From Mytilisepta virgata (lineage: Eukaryota; Mollusca; Bivalvia; Mytilida; Mytilidae), in contig CM051521.1 in the NCBI GenBank assembly GCA_028015205.1, forward strand, positions 100,478,513 to 100,542,512: a DNA stretch of 64,000 bases. The letters run 5' to 3'. A program made the position numbers and the translations under genes. Below the pieces are notes generated by a model that worked only from the letters and a program-made list of their open reading frames with translations, did not search any database and was not told the DNA's origin. The first letter of the stretch is position 1. Every line of letters begins with the position of its first letter. Shown here in pieces: positions 33,875-46,633 of the stretch.

Positions 33875-36800
33875 GTGAGTATTTTTATTTGCTTTGGTTA
33901 AACATACATCGTTTGTTTCAGTTCATCCAAAATAAACAAGAATGCTGAAAATATATGGACCATTTCATGATGTTATCTCGGTTTGCTAATGTTGTTGTAT
34001 ATCATCATCCCCTCAAAAGTCATTGTTTCGGTTATGACATGATTTTAGATACATGTGTTGAAATTTTCTGATGATAATATTTCGAATTCCGTTAAAATTA
34101 GGTTTCATTCCCTCGTGAAAAGTTGATTTCGGCTAAACTATTTAGACCCATTTGTTTATATAGCTCACAAGAGTTTGGTTTATTTTTTTCGTCTTCTCAT
34201 CGCTTTTGTTGTGAGCGTACCTGATGAAATACGCATCGCACTAAAGGAATTTAGGTATATGCGTTTCCATTTTTTTATCTTGTAGTTTGCAGCCAAGAGA
34301 TACATCTTTCCCTTTTCATTTATTACATTGACTGTCTTCAGAGATGCAGTTCATTATCTTTGTATCTTCCTGTAGTTTAGTTAAACATTATTTTATTCAA
34401 GAAGCTCAATAGGACTGGGCAGCAGGCTGAGTCTATATAAGCCCTCACCCAACAAGGTACAACTATGAACGAACACAAAATACAACACAGAGTATACAAA
34501 TATTTTAACAATATTCATTCGAGAATAGACATTCACTACTGAAAAAATAATTCACCGAAGAATTGATAATTATGATAAATAAGTAACTATAAAAAAAATA
34601 GCTTATAAGGTGAACTGCATTAGGTTTATGCATAGAATCTTAATTTTTGAAGCTATTCAATATAGGCTGTACTTAAAATAATATTTGGTACCAATGTCAT
34701 GTAACGAAAAGTGAATAATTCATCTTTGGATATAATCCAGATTTTACAAAAATAACATAAAAAATGGTATATAACTATAATACATGAAGTTCAATTTTTC
34801 AAATAAGGATGAAAATAAGAAGAAAATTGCATATTTTAAATGGTATTTCTGAACAAGCAGAGAAATAATCAATTAAACTTTTGAATATATTGCACAGAAA
34901 GGTGTTTCAGCAATTGAAATAGAATTGGAAATGATGGGTGGATAAGTCTGAGTTACAGATTTTGAAATGTAATCCTGAACTGCCTTGAACACATCGATGT
35001 TTGTATCAATGATACACTCAATCAAGTATCGCTACACAGTAATAAATCAAGAGAGATAGTAAGCACTAACAATCTACAACTTAATTTTATGGCATATATT
35101 TTTTACGTGTATCACTAGTTCTATAATGGTTTCTTGATTATTACATGCGTATCTCTGATTTTAAATATTAACATCTTCAGGTGGACATTTTCTTTACACA
35201 AACTTTCCAAGTTTTGGGTTAAAAGTGAAGGAACTGTTAATTACACAATATACATGTAAAATATGGGGCTGTTTTCATCGAACACCCAGCCGTCCGTCGC
35301 ACGAATGGCATTCAACATAGGTACAGTCCATAGACAAATTTTGCGAATACTATGAGCTGCATTTGTGTTATACGTGCAAACCGCAAAATGAAACCATGAA
35401 ACATGTCAGTTTATTGCCGAAATGAATTACCGCTGGGACCACGCTGTATTTCAATAAATAAAATGTTATGAAATATCTCATATATAGCAAAATTTCAAAA
35501 AACTTTAGGGTCAGTGAGCTGTCAGATGTCATAGAAGGTAAAGAAACAAAAAGTAAAATAAAACAAAACGCTTTGAGCTGTAAGACAGTCGGAAAAAACT
35601 GTGTAATTTAAGTACACTTTTCATGTATTAAAAAAAAACTGCATCGTCACGCAAAGATAATTTTAATCGTTGAATTTGTTCGACTGGACAAACGGAGCAT
35701 CAATCTGTTATTCCGGTTTAGTCTTGTAGAGGAGTTGCCTTATTGGTTGCTGATGATACATCTTACTAGCTTAAAATTTAAAGGGGATTTTACATGAACG
35801 TAAGAGAGCAACCATTTCATTTTTATAGGGGGGTATGGAAGTAATCTTAAGTCCTGCCTTTTTTCAGCAAATTTTTTTTTACTACCTGGTGTTGTCCTGC
35901 CTTTTTTTGGTGGGTGGGTGGGTGGGTGGGTGGGGGATTCATGCCTTTTTTTTTCACTACATTTTTCATCCTGCCTTTTTTCTGAGGATTTTTGGTCCTG
36001 CCTTTTATCGCCGAATTTTGCGTCCTGCCTTTTTTCAAATTCCTTCCATGCCTCCCCCTCCTCCCCCCATAAAAATCAAATGGTTGCTCCCTAAAATCCA
36101 CTGAATTTCTTTTTCGTTTTTCAATGATGGCAGTTGATTTGTAACCCTTTACCTTATGATGCTTAAGCCATTTAAGCCTATATTGTCTTTTATTTGTCTA
36201 TTCTCTTAGTTTCTGTGTAATTTCATCATGTAATATCTATTTGATCACGTTTTCTGGATTACTTTCATAATTTTGTAAATGATTGTTATTAGTTCGCTTT
36301 ATAAAAGCTTGTAAGATATTAACGATATTGATGAATGTTGTAGAGTTTGTCTTTTGAAATTGTTTTTTCTTTAAGATATACTATCCCCTTCTTTAATGTT
36401 ATTACATCATGTTAGTTCTCAAATGTGAAGCAGAATTTAATGGGTTATCTCTGATGCCTGATCGGATAGTACTAACGCTTATTTGGGTCAAAATTTATGG
36501 TGAACAAAAAACCTATAACTCCTTGCCACGATTTATTAACTCTTGGCCAAACTTCATAAACTGTTGGACAAGATTTATTAACTCGTGAGCACGATTTACT
36601 TATTCGATCGAGGCCACGCTTTCTTAACGATTTATTAAAAGCACTCACAGTTTAGTCAAACCTACGTGTATGCAGCACCACAGCATAACGAAAGCGATAA
36701 CACACCTATATTGATAGGGTATCATCATTGTCAAAAAAAAAAAGAAAAAAAAAACAGAAAAAGAAACAGTCCGAGACCAAACAAAGTACGCTTAGGATGT

Positions 36801-39800
36801 AATTGGTTGATCTGTAGGAACTTTATTGCAAATGACATAATCATTAATTGATGTCGGCATTGTCACTTTTTTACAGTTTTTATTCAATTCTGTTGATATT
36901 CCTAGCACGGCATCAAAAAGAATTGACTTATAGCGATTTTTACAATGGGTGTCGTGAGAATATTTTTACCCTTCCAATGGAATTGAATATCTGTATTATA
37001 AATACTTATACTTCGAATCTGAAACATGTTTGGTTTATATGGTGTTATGAATGGTGGCCAGTTATTTACAACCATCCTAACATTGTTTTCAGTACGCCCT
37101 GTTTGATAGTTTAATCTCTTTCAGTGGTCAAGATAACAGTTGTATATATCACTTTTCTTCCTAGGCTATCTTAATGGAAAATGTTGGCATCAGGGGCAAC
37201 TTTGTATGCGAAAAGTAATTGAAATCAGAATCGCCATTGTTAAAAAGAACGATTTTCATTACCAGTCGTACAACTTAATTTCTTTACATCAAGAATGATT
37301 AATTTCCATCACGGTTTCAAGCGGAGGGATTGATTTTCTGTCAATTCCTGTGATTTTGAAGCTCTTGGTATATTTATTTTTTGTTTACTTTTTTGTTACG
37401 TCAAATTTTGTTACTAGTAAAATCGGTACGCTCTGATTTTGTTTAAAGCTGCATTTGTTAGTTTTAATTGTATGTCATTTAGAAGATCTATTATTGGAGT
37501 TAAAGAATTACCTGCAAACTCGAACATTAGTAACATTCTAATGCAAACCTTTCATGGTAATCCCCACTCTCAACCAAGTAAATTTGGCTCAGTCTTTGAG
37601 CGGATTGACGTTTTGCATGTTTTTTTAAATAAAAAAGAAAAATCATATATGCATTTTATTTACAAATTTCGCTAAATAACATGTCCAATCTTTGAACGCT
37701 AGTGTTACGACACAGTTTGATGAAATGACACCTGTAGTGCATTAAAATTGGTATTGTATGATATTATCGCCAACCAAGGGTTCTTTTACCTAACAAATAC
37801 CTGTAAAATGTACGATCTCCCAAATATGATTTTTGTCTAGTTATTCATAAATGAAACTTTTAATAGTCTTACCTTAAGTAGTCATATCTTCAACAATGAC
37901 ATGATTTAAAGGAAAACGTCTTGAATTTTTCACTTGATAACAAGATTATTGTCCAAAGTACAGATATTACATGCATATCAGGAAGGGAACATGTTGATGT
38001 AATATGAATATTTACCCTGCTTTGTACTAGAACAACACGCTGAGCCGGAATTTTAACCGCGGGAAGACATGTCACCTCACTCAGACACATTATTCTGACT
38101 CCGAGTCGACAGATTTTGCTCTTACTAAGTGCTTGGTACAGAAGAAACAAATACCAATTCTAAAATCTTTGGTTTGACCCGGAGAGCTTCCGCACTCGAA
38201 GAAATCACGTTATTACGGTGGTTAACTTTCTCTTGATAAATTTAATAAAAGCAGTGACTATCTTAGGCAATATTTATCTACATTTTTAAGCCTGTTTGAT
38301 TATATTGCTTACAGTATTTAGGGTATTAATTTTGGCTTTCTATTTTTGGTTAAGAACTTACCAGATGAGATTTATTCCAGAATGCAAATGTACGCATAGA
38401 ATGTGGTATTTAAGTTTATTTGATCATTCCTGTTGCCAGGCACTCTTAGTGCTTAGTACTCTATTACAATTGTGTTATATACATGTAGCTGACAAATATT
38501 TGGATTAATATCACGTATTAACTGTCACGAGAACTGTGCTAAAAGGTCCATCTGATCGCTTACAGCATTTCTTGTGGAGGGATAGTAGAGCAGACGTGCT
38601 GTAGAACAATTTCGGACATCTGAGCTAAGTTGTTCTCTACAACACGTGTTCAGTTCAGAGTGAAAATACAGAACTGTCATTTTATTCCGTCTTACCTGAG
38701 AACTGAATAGAAGGATTGCCCGTATTCCTGTCGATGCTCAGTATATTTGAATGAACAAGTTGAATCTAGATCGGCGAGTCGAATGTTTGTGATGCATCTG
38801 ACAGAATCAAAATTGTTCCGTATATCAAAGTTTAAACAGCTTCTGAAAAAAATTAGCTATTTTACTGGCTAAGTATCTATAAACTTTAAAGTCTGTACAT
38901 CGAATGTTTCAAAGCCGAGTTCTAAGCACCTGTGATGAATCACGGGGGCTCAATCCATAGAGCTGTCTAGTCCGTACGGTGGAGGATAGGGAGACCCTCT
39001 CGTTGGGGGGTTGTCAGGTCATGATACGGAAAGCCTGACCGCGGACCATAGTGGTAACGGGTTTGGAGAATGCCACACTCCCTGCACACTAAAGACCCTT
39101 TCTATAGTTTTCGAAAAAGAGTAGGCCGATGGCCGCTACAGAAGGCTAAATTATCCGACCCGACCCAATTATCCTCCTTTTACAGTGGCAGTCAAAATTG
39201 GTTCCCCTAGCTTTGTGTCCAATCCCACCCCTAGTTGAATTGTCTGTTAAATTGAACTGGTTCTCGTCCCGAAGAAGCATGAAATATTTGCCACTAGAAA
39301 TTAAGCAACAATCAATCAAAGCCGAGTTAAATCATTTGAAACTGATAGACCAAATAAACTAAATCTTTATATGAAGCATCGATGGACGGGTTTTTTATAA
39401 GTTTGCTAATTTCATTCCAGGAATTTAAAATAACTTATGACAAATTTAGTCACGTAAGCTATCATACCAGATCCACCACGTGACCTCCTACTTTACACAA
39501 TAAAGTGCATTTAACATTTCTACTCGTTTGATAAGACGATTGATAAAAAGGTTCTCTCACTGGATCTTATGTTTTCTTTCATTTCCTAAGAGAATTCAAG
39601 ATATAAATATACTTTGTTACTGAACGAATAACCCAGCTATTACGTAGAGTAATAGTGGTTGCATTTGTCGGGAATGTAAAGCTTTATAATGGAAGGTGTT
39701 TATAAGAATATAACCTTGCGTTGAAATTCCACGTTTAGATGGCATTTTGTCATGTTTACCATTCTTTCGATGTGAAGTGTAAAGTCTTTTAACTTTACTA

Positions 39801-42800
39801 CTCACGCTAGAATTAAAATATTTCTTATTCTTAACTCTGATGCCATGTACATTCTTCCCAAAAGATGATTGTTTAAGTTAAATGAGCACATTGAGTTTAA
39901 ATCTACATCGTTCAATTCTGGCATGTAACAATGAGGTATGGGCAAAATATTTCCGATGGTTGGATATTATGCAGTGCTCTGACGGCGGCAATTCACATTC
40001 TCGGTATTTTATAATGCGTATTTGTTCTCCGTGTATATTTTATTCGAGATTTTATTGTTATTTTCTTTAAGATATCCTCCAGTTCTGATCGTTGCTTTGA
40101 TATGATAATGCTTATAGTTTATCTTGTTCTCAGAGGGACAAAGATACTTTTCATTTTGAAATAAATACTGCTATATTAGAAAATCAAGGACACGAATTTA
40201 CTTTTGTGATGAAAAATGCTTCGAATTTTGTGAAACTAATGAATATTCCAATACCTATTGACGTGACAAGTATTAAATAACATCAGATTTTTCCGCTATA
40301 TTTTTTCTAGACATCACGATCTATTGTATTTAAATATTAAGGTATTATTACTGATATTATTAATAATGTGATATCCATCTAATAAAGCAATGTTTTCTTT
40401 AACCAAAGATGCCACCCTATACATTATCATTGGACTAACTACTGACGTTTTATCTGATACTGAAGTATTTATATTTTAGGTTTCCCTGAGGATATTAAAT
40501 AATAAAGACAGATATAGATTTACATCATGTCCTGTTACAAATCAATTCTTGTGATATTGACCAGAATTTGTCACTGTCAGACTTAAGAAATACTAACTTA
40601 CATTTGCATAATTACTTTGCCGTTGATAGAAGTTTTTTACGAGATGAAATATTAGTTTTATCCACAATCAAATTAACGCTTCCGTGATTGGTATGGTTGT
40701 TACATTTAATAAGAACCGAGACTTTCTCAAGGGAAATCATGGTCTATTTATTCCACGAAACTACAGACGATGAAAGGCATGCATTTCATAAATCTACCCC
40801 TTTTTGAAGTATCGTCATATTATTTGTCATAATGTGTTAGGCACTATATGGCTGCTATCAGTAATTTGTTTCTTCAATATATATTTGTAGAAGTTTTTGG
40901 AGAATCTTAGTATTTATTGCCTTCTTCTATTGGCAAGTTTACTTTTCTTTTTAAATTAGTTTTTTCTTTTCTCCATTTTTGGTTTTCGTCTAAATTTATA
41001 TTTTAAAACTCAACCGAAGTCTCAACTAGTTCTTCATTTTTCTTTTTCATTTAAAAAAAACCTGATAAGTTTTTTTTGGATATGCACCATGGCAATTCTA
41101 ACTGACGTGGATATTTATATATACGAGTTGAAATAAAATGAATTAAGGTAAGGCTCCAGACACAGGAAAGTGCTATACTTGTTCTTATTTATAGACTTGT
41201 CACGGACATCTTAATTGCTTTCGTGCAAACTGTCCATAAATTTCTCCGCCAAATTGCTGTTAAAATGTCAGTTGCAATATTCAGTAAGTACAATTATTTG
41301 AAAATTGTCTTAAAGTACGGATTTTTAAAGTACATGTGTATAAGTATTCCCAAATATAGTCTCATACGTTTCACGAGTCTCATTCTATTGAAAACACACT
41401 TGCTCATAAAAGTACAACTGCTTTTGAAACAGTACAGCTCTAATTTTTGCTCATAAAAGTACAACTGCTTTTGAAACAGTATAGCTTTAATTTTGGGGAT
41501 ATTTTCCCTCAAATGTAATCAAGTAGAAAGCTGTCCTCAATCGGTTTTTAGCTGCACCGATTCATAATTTGACATTTCAATCCGCTCCACTATACATTAC
41601 ATAGGCAAAAAAAGAAAAGAAAAAAAAAACCAAATCCGAAAACAAACACTTTAGGTATGGTGAAATACATCCATACTAAAGAAATATTCTCCTACATATG
41701 TTTTACTCATAACCGCTAATTACTGGAATACTGCTTTCATTATTTAAACGACTGCGTATGTTAAGAAACAGAGATATAATGCTTAATCATAAAATAAGTT
41801 CTCCACCACCAACGAGTGTGAATATTGTTGATCTCAGTCAAATGTCTAGCATTTTGTATGCTTTTTAGCTCACCTGTCCTAAAAGGACATTTGAGCTTTT
41901 GCCATCACTTGGCGTCCGTCGTCCGTCAGTCGTAAACTTTTTCAAAGATCTTCTCTGAAACCACAGACCAATTACAGACATACTTAGTCTGAATGATCCT
42001 TAACGTATCTAGAATAAAGTATATGTTTTATTTTCTTGTCCGTCGAGAAACATGGCCGCCATGGCTTAAAATAGAAGATAGGGAGTAAACTGCAGTTTTT
42101 GGCTTATATCTCAAAAAGTAAAGCATTTAGAGCAAAACTGACATGGGAGTTAAAATGTTCATCAGGTCAAGTTCTATCTGCTATGAAATTTTCAGACGAA
42201 TCGTTCAACCCTTTGTTGGGTTATTACCCCTGAATTGTTAATTTTAAGGAAATTTTGCAGTTTTAGGTTGTTATATTGAATATTATTATAGATAAAGACA
42301 AACTGTAATCAACAAAAAATGTTCAGCAAAGTCAGATCTTCAAACAAGTCAAGATGACCAAAATCGTCAATTGACCCCTTATAGGAATTTTTGCCCTGTA
42401 AAGACAATTTTTCACATTTTTTTTCGTCATCTTTGTAAGTTTTTAAAAATCTCCTTTGAAACTACAGAATTAGTTTCAGCTAAACTTAGGCTGAATGATC
42501 CTTAGGGTATCTAGTATAAATTGTATGTTTTATTTCCTTGTCCATCTAGAAACATGGCTGCCCTGGCTGAAAAAAAGAACATAGGTGAAAATGCACTTTT
42601 TGTCTCATATCTCGGAAAGTGGAGCAGTCTGGGCAAAATTGACACAAGTAGTAAAAATGTTTATGAGGTCAAGATCTACCTGTCATGAAATTTTCAGACA
42701 AATCGGTCAACCCATTTTTGGGTTATTGCCCCAGAATTGTTAATTTTAAGGCAATTTTGCAGTTTTAGGTTATTAGCTTGAATATTATTATGGATAAAGA

Positions 42801-44038
42801 CAAAATGTATACAGCAAAAATGTTTAGCAAAGTAAGATGTACAAATAAGTCAACATGACCAAAATCAGTATGTAATGGTCGGACATTGTCACAGATGTTT
42901 AGGGCATTACTTGAAATAAACTAAATGGTAGCTGTACAAGTAAAATGGAGCGTCAAGGGTCAAGGTCATTGAAAAATTCCATAGCGACTGATTAAAAAGT
43001 CCCTAGCAACCATATATGTTTGGGTTAAGGACGTTATAATTTACCTGTACAAGTAAAAAAAGAAAGGTCAAGGGTCAATGCCATTGAAAAAGTCCATAGC
43101 AACCGAAGAAAAGTCCCTAGCAATCATATCTATTTGGGTTCAGGATTCTATATTTTAGCTGTACAAGTCAATATTAAGGATAAAATTGCGACGGTATACA
43201 TTAAATAGAAAAAATAATCATTGATGCAAGATCTATCGGTAAACATAAGATAACAGGTGAGCGATTCAGGCTCTTGTTATCTTTTATTGCCAAGGACACT
43301 TAGACCTAAAATCATTTTACGGTAAAAAACACTATTATGTTAGTGACCAAACATTGGCCAAAGAAAGAAACAAGAGCTGAAGAATCGTCCTACTCCCCAC
43401 TAATTTAACTTTTTCTTATAGTGTTTTGTTGACTGCTATGTACATATTGTCAGGTTTTCAGCAAACGTATATCGTAAAATATCAGCCGCGAGACACAATG
43501 TGAAGCTTTTTCGGCGAGTGAGCGTAGCATATTGTGTCGAGCGGCTTATATTTTACAATATTTGTTTGAAGAAAACTTGATGATAAATTTATCGTATTGT
43601 TAACTAGCAATCTTAATGGAATTTCTTACTTTTCAATGGCCATCTGCCTATAACCGGATGTTTTTCTGATATATTCGGGTCAACGTTAGGTCAAACATTA
43701 TGACGTCGCTGATATATTCGGGTCAGCTCATATTAGGGTCGGGTCAACTCTTTACGACGTCACAGTGCCGAAATACGGGAAATTCTGAAGGCCTCAGCAG
43801 GTCGATATAGCCATAGGGAAATACGATAATTACATATTTATGGCGTAAAAACCTTTGGAGGGAAAAGTATACGGCGTTTAACACCCCTTTAGCATCCGTT
43901 AACTATAAGGAGATTTTTTATTTTCTTTGCAGACTTGTTTCTTATATTGAAGATAAAACCCCGGATGATGCATTGATAGTAACACCAGACAAAAAGAAAA
44001 ATCCATGGAACGAAACCAGAAAATGTATAATTTTATAA
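33786..44038 (+). CDS. Heterotrimeric G-protein gamma subunit, two exons, complete
   Basis: Exon 1 (33786-33874) and exon 2 (43933-44038) join in phase (GA/A) to a 64-residue protein. The N-terminus MDRDELKRQVETLRFHKEIK forms the helix that coils with G-beta; it continues RMSMSDAIKELVSYIEDKTP and ends KKNPWNETRKCIIL. The NPW motif followed by a CAAX box (CIIL) is the G-gamma hallmark; leucine at the end predicts geranylgeranylation and membrane anchoring of G-beta-gamma. The start codon has a strong context (ACCATGG). From memory the sequence most resembles the insect visual G-gamma (Drosophila Ggamma30A type), but paralogue assignment needs a search. The usual length is 65-75 residues, so this is full length. 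The 10,058-bp intron contains a MITE, a SINE-like element, an AGCTCACCTG repeat and a foldback. Confidence 0.9.
35804..36091. mobile_element. 288-bp PIF/Harbinger-type MITE with TAA target duplication and G-quadruplex tract
   Basis: Inverted ends GAGAGCAACCATTTCATTTT and (reverse complement) GGGAGCAACCATTTGATTTT run about 30 bp, with TAA on both sides (35801-35803, 36092-36094), the TWA target of PIF/Harbinger elements. The interior repeats 'TCCTGCCTTTTTTC' several times and contains (TGGG)n at 35909-35936. Non-coding despite open frames on both strands. Lies in the G-gamma intron. Confidence 0.75.
36092..38921. other. G-gamma intron sequence, no feature supported
   Basis: A minus-strand open stretch at about 37990-38160 (reading LSKSKICRLGVRIMCLSEVT) has acceptor- and donor-like edges but no partner exon or recognisable family, so it is not called as a gene. 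Confidence 0.3.
38922..39315 (+). mobile_element. SINE-like retroposon with 13-bp target duplication and (ATCA)n tail
   Basis: The direct repeat TCAAAGCCGAGTT at 38909-38921 and 39316-39328 brackets a 394-bp non-coding unit. It ends 'AAATATTTGCCACTAGAAAT' and AAGCAACAATCAATCAA, a short repetitive tail typical of SINEs. It shares its body with the fragment at 5937-6150. Variable-length target duplication plus tail indicate LINE-driven retroposition. Confidence 0.75.
41866..43282 (+). repeat. AGCTCACCTG repeat family, copy 2 (about 1.4 kb)
   Basis: Opens TAGCTCACCTGTCC with the hairpin TGTCCTAAAAGGACA, then CATCACTTGGCGTCCGTCGTCCGTC, and closes ACAGGTGAGCGATTCAGGCTCTTGTTATC, so the two ends carry inverted GCTCACCTG/CAGGTGAGC. 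Long internal units repeat about 500 bp apart ('AAACATGGC.GCC', 'GGTTATT.CCCC.GAATTGTTAAT'). In the G-gamma intron, same strand as the gene. Confidence 0.7.
43451..43581. repeat. About 130-bp foldback repeat
   Basis: GTAAAATATCAGCCGCGAGACACAAT-type arm faces ATTGTGTCGAGCGGCTTATATTTTAC across a GC-richer centre (TTTTTCGGCGAGTGAGCGTAGC). Imperfect inverted arms of about 60-70 bp. It lies 350 bp before G-gamma exon 2. Confidence 0.6.
43933..44038 (+). CDS. G-gamma exon 2
   Basis: Preceded by TTTTCTTTGCAG. It encodes LVSYIEDKTPDDALIVTPDK, then KKNPWNETRKCIIL and TAA. It holds the NPW motif and the prenylation CAAX box. Confidence 0.9.
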
Positions 44039-44230
44039 GACAAACATACTATGATATGGGATATCCAGCACTGGACATGGTTTTAGTTGATTGTTGTCTA
44101 TGTTAAATAATCATGCTTTTCCAGGGAATAAAAAATATATAATCTCTGCAACATTTACTGAAAAAGTGTATTGTAGACTTAGATATTTTGTTAGACTGGT
44201 GGAAACGAATTTTAAACTTGTAGCGGGGAA

Positions 44231-44236
44231 AATAAA
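44231..44236 (+). promoter_or_regulatory. Candidate polyadenylation signal AATAAA for G-gamma
   Basis: AATAAA 193 nt past the stop codon, the first canonical hexamer downstream on this strand. Position fits a short 3' UTR; usage unproven. Confidence 0.35.
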
Positions 44237-45087
44237 ATATTCCATCAAAGAAAAAACTAATTTCAGGGTCAAAATCAGATCGTTTTATGTAAATACAGAT
44301 AACTGACATTTATTTCCTACATACCTTTTTTTAAAATTTAATTAAAGGGTTTCTGAAAGTTCAGTAAAGGGTACATATGGAAAATATGGAAATAGATTTC
44401 TGTAACTCGGATGATTAATTTATTAATGAAAAATGTAATTTCTCTAACTTTGAATCATGAGTAAATTCAGGAATGAAAGTGAAATTGTTTGTGCTGAAAC
44501 AAGATAAAGATTTCGTACCCTTTTTTTAAATTGAAGACTATTGTTCATCCAACAACAAGAGACAGATGTGCAATTGAATGTCTTTTAGAACAGATGAACA
44601 CAATTACAGGGTTTAATTGAATGTCTGTCTGAAATTTTTTAGATGGATATAAAATAAATGTTTCCGTCACTCAAGAAAATTACAAAAATGTGCATCATAA
44701 AACGAATTAGGAAAAGCCAGTTCTCCGGGTCACCTATCAAGATAAGCTATAGTCTTAAATAACTTTACAATATATTTGACATGAGAATGTTTCTTGTTTA
44801 TTGTGTTTTGTTGTGTACATTGTATTTGATAGTATTAAACTATTCTGGAGATGTATAGAACATATTAAATATTTTATATGGAAATAACGTTGATTTTTTT
44901 ACTTAATGACAATTTAGAGAAATTAATAAGGATTAGAACCAATGTGGTGTTAATACTGTAACATAAATATATTTACAAGAAGCAAGTGAAAGAATTTTTG
45001 ATCGTTGTTTCTAATCTTCAAAGTTTCTCATTTTAATACTTACGATTTGGTGGACTTTATTTGCCCACTCTATAGTACCCTTTATTA

Positions 45088-45483
45088 TACCCCCCGCAAA
45101 CGAAGTTTTTTTTTTGGTGGTGGTGGGGTGGGGTGGGTGGGGGTATATAGGTTTCAGTCTGTCTGTCCGTCCGTCCGAAGTAACGTTGTCCGCAACTCCT
45201 CCTGCATTACTTGCATGATTTTCATGACACTTTATGGAGTGTTAGATCACTATATGGAGATGTGCATATTGTCAGGAATTTCTGTTTGGACAAGAAATGT
45301 AAAAAGATATCGCTGTTTGGACTTAGGCAATTTTTAACAAAACTTCGTTCCATGTGTTGTCCGCAACTCCTCCTACATTACTTGCATGATTCTCATGAAA
45401 CTTTTTTTGGAGTATTAGATCACATTATTGAGATGTGGATATTTTCTGTTTGGGCGAGTACTTTGAAAAATATGATGATTTGA
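45088..45483 (+). repeat. Repeat opening with TATACCCCCCGCAAACGAAG and a G-rich partner
   Basis: TATACCCCCCGC faces GGGTGGGGGTATATAGG about 45 bp later, forming a terminal hairpin, followed by TCTGTCTGTCCGTCCGTCCG. Two internal units share 'GTCCGCAACTCCTCCT' and 'CATTACTTGCATGATT' (45189 and 45359). The frames through it are repeat-derived. It sits in the convergent intergenic gap between G-gamma and IFT70. Confidence 0.6.
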
Positions 45484-46417
45484 ACTTTGTGTAGGCTTCA
45501 AAACAGACATGTTGCTGCAATGGTATTAGTCCCTTTCAGAACAGTTCTAGTTTAACATTTAACGAATTGCTATATATTCATTAAATGTTGTTTTATGCCA
45601 TTTCAATCAACCCAACACAAAAATAGTCGCAACCAGTTCAAAGGAGTGGGGCCACTTTCCCCTCTATTTGTTTCACTGGTTCATTTGAGAGAACAATTGT
45701 ATTTAAATCTTAAATATTTACGTAATTTTTATCGTAAGCGATGGTATGCAATGCATTTTTACGTTAACAAACAAAAAATTCGGAACCAAAATCATTCTGT
45801 TGTCACGTGAAAAGAGATAGATAAACTACTTACAACAAAAAGCGATATTCAGGTATGTAGAAAAATGTTTAGTAACTAATGTGTTGGTTATTATTAGCAA
45901 ATTTACAGAGAACACCTACCAGGCTATGCCCAAGAGATTTTGGAAGGCATCAAGTGAAATAAATTCAGGGGAAAAACGGTCCTAATTCTTTTAAACCGCA
46001 TAGGGGTACTACAGAATTCGACTTTCAGATAAATTTTTCCTATTTGTCTGACAAGATGTATTTCAGTGTACATGTATAAAGGGTAGATAAAAATTTACAA
46101 TACATATACCAAAAGAGAAGAACTTTCTCCTGTATTTGTTTCGCTCATAATTTATTAGTATTTACCAATTTCTGTCATAAACAACCACAATTTTAACAAA
46201 CAAAATTTTAATGCTTTTTCAATAATATGTTCAAGTTTTCAATCATGAATAAAGGCGGTTTTGGTCAATTGTTAAGCATTTTGCATTATTTATTGCAATA
46301 TCGTCATAAGGAAAGTCAGAACCAAAACCATCTTACCATCATATTGAAGGAGATGCATGTACTTACATGCAGCAAAAACATAGGTTTTGAATTTCACAGC
46401 TGATTAAGTTATTATAT
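45484..46417. other. Convergent intergenic sequence, nothing recognised
   Basis: AT-rich spacer between the 3' ends of the G-gamma and IFT70 genes. No exon or structured repeat supported. Confidence 0.35.
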
Positions 46418-46560
46418 GATTGCTAGGTACATTTCCAAAATATTAAAATTCTGAGTCTTTCAGGATATAACCGAAGACGGAATTGCAATGTTTAAAATTC
46501 ATTTTTTTTTCCAATCAATTTTTATTTCACAGATGGTTCCTTTAATATATGGTTGATGCG
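46418..46560 (+). repeat. Fragment of the 'CTTTCAGGAAATTTACC' repeat family
   Basis: GATTGCTAGGTACATTTCCA and GAGTCTTTCAGG.TATAACCGAA match units of the repeats at 27440-28570 and 56465-57358. Confidence 0.5.
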
Positions 46561-46633
46561 TACTTTTGCAAAAATTAAAGGCTTAGTGATTTTAGATAAG
46601 ATTTTTTAATGAATTTTCCCATTGGGTCTAACT

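Noticed and set aside
35835..36104. Opposing ORFs of 89 and 84 codons
   Set aside because: Both translate the inside of the TAA-flanked MITE and its TGGG tract.
37990..38160. Cys-containing minus-strand open stretch with splice-like edges in the G-gamma intron
   Set aside because: No start, no partner exon and no recognisable family; one plausible acceptor and donor are not enough.
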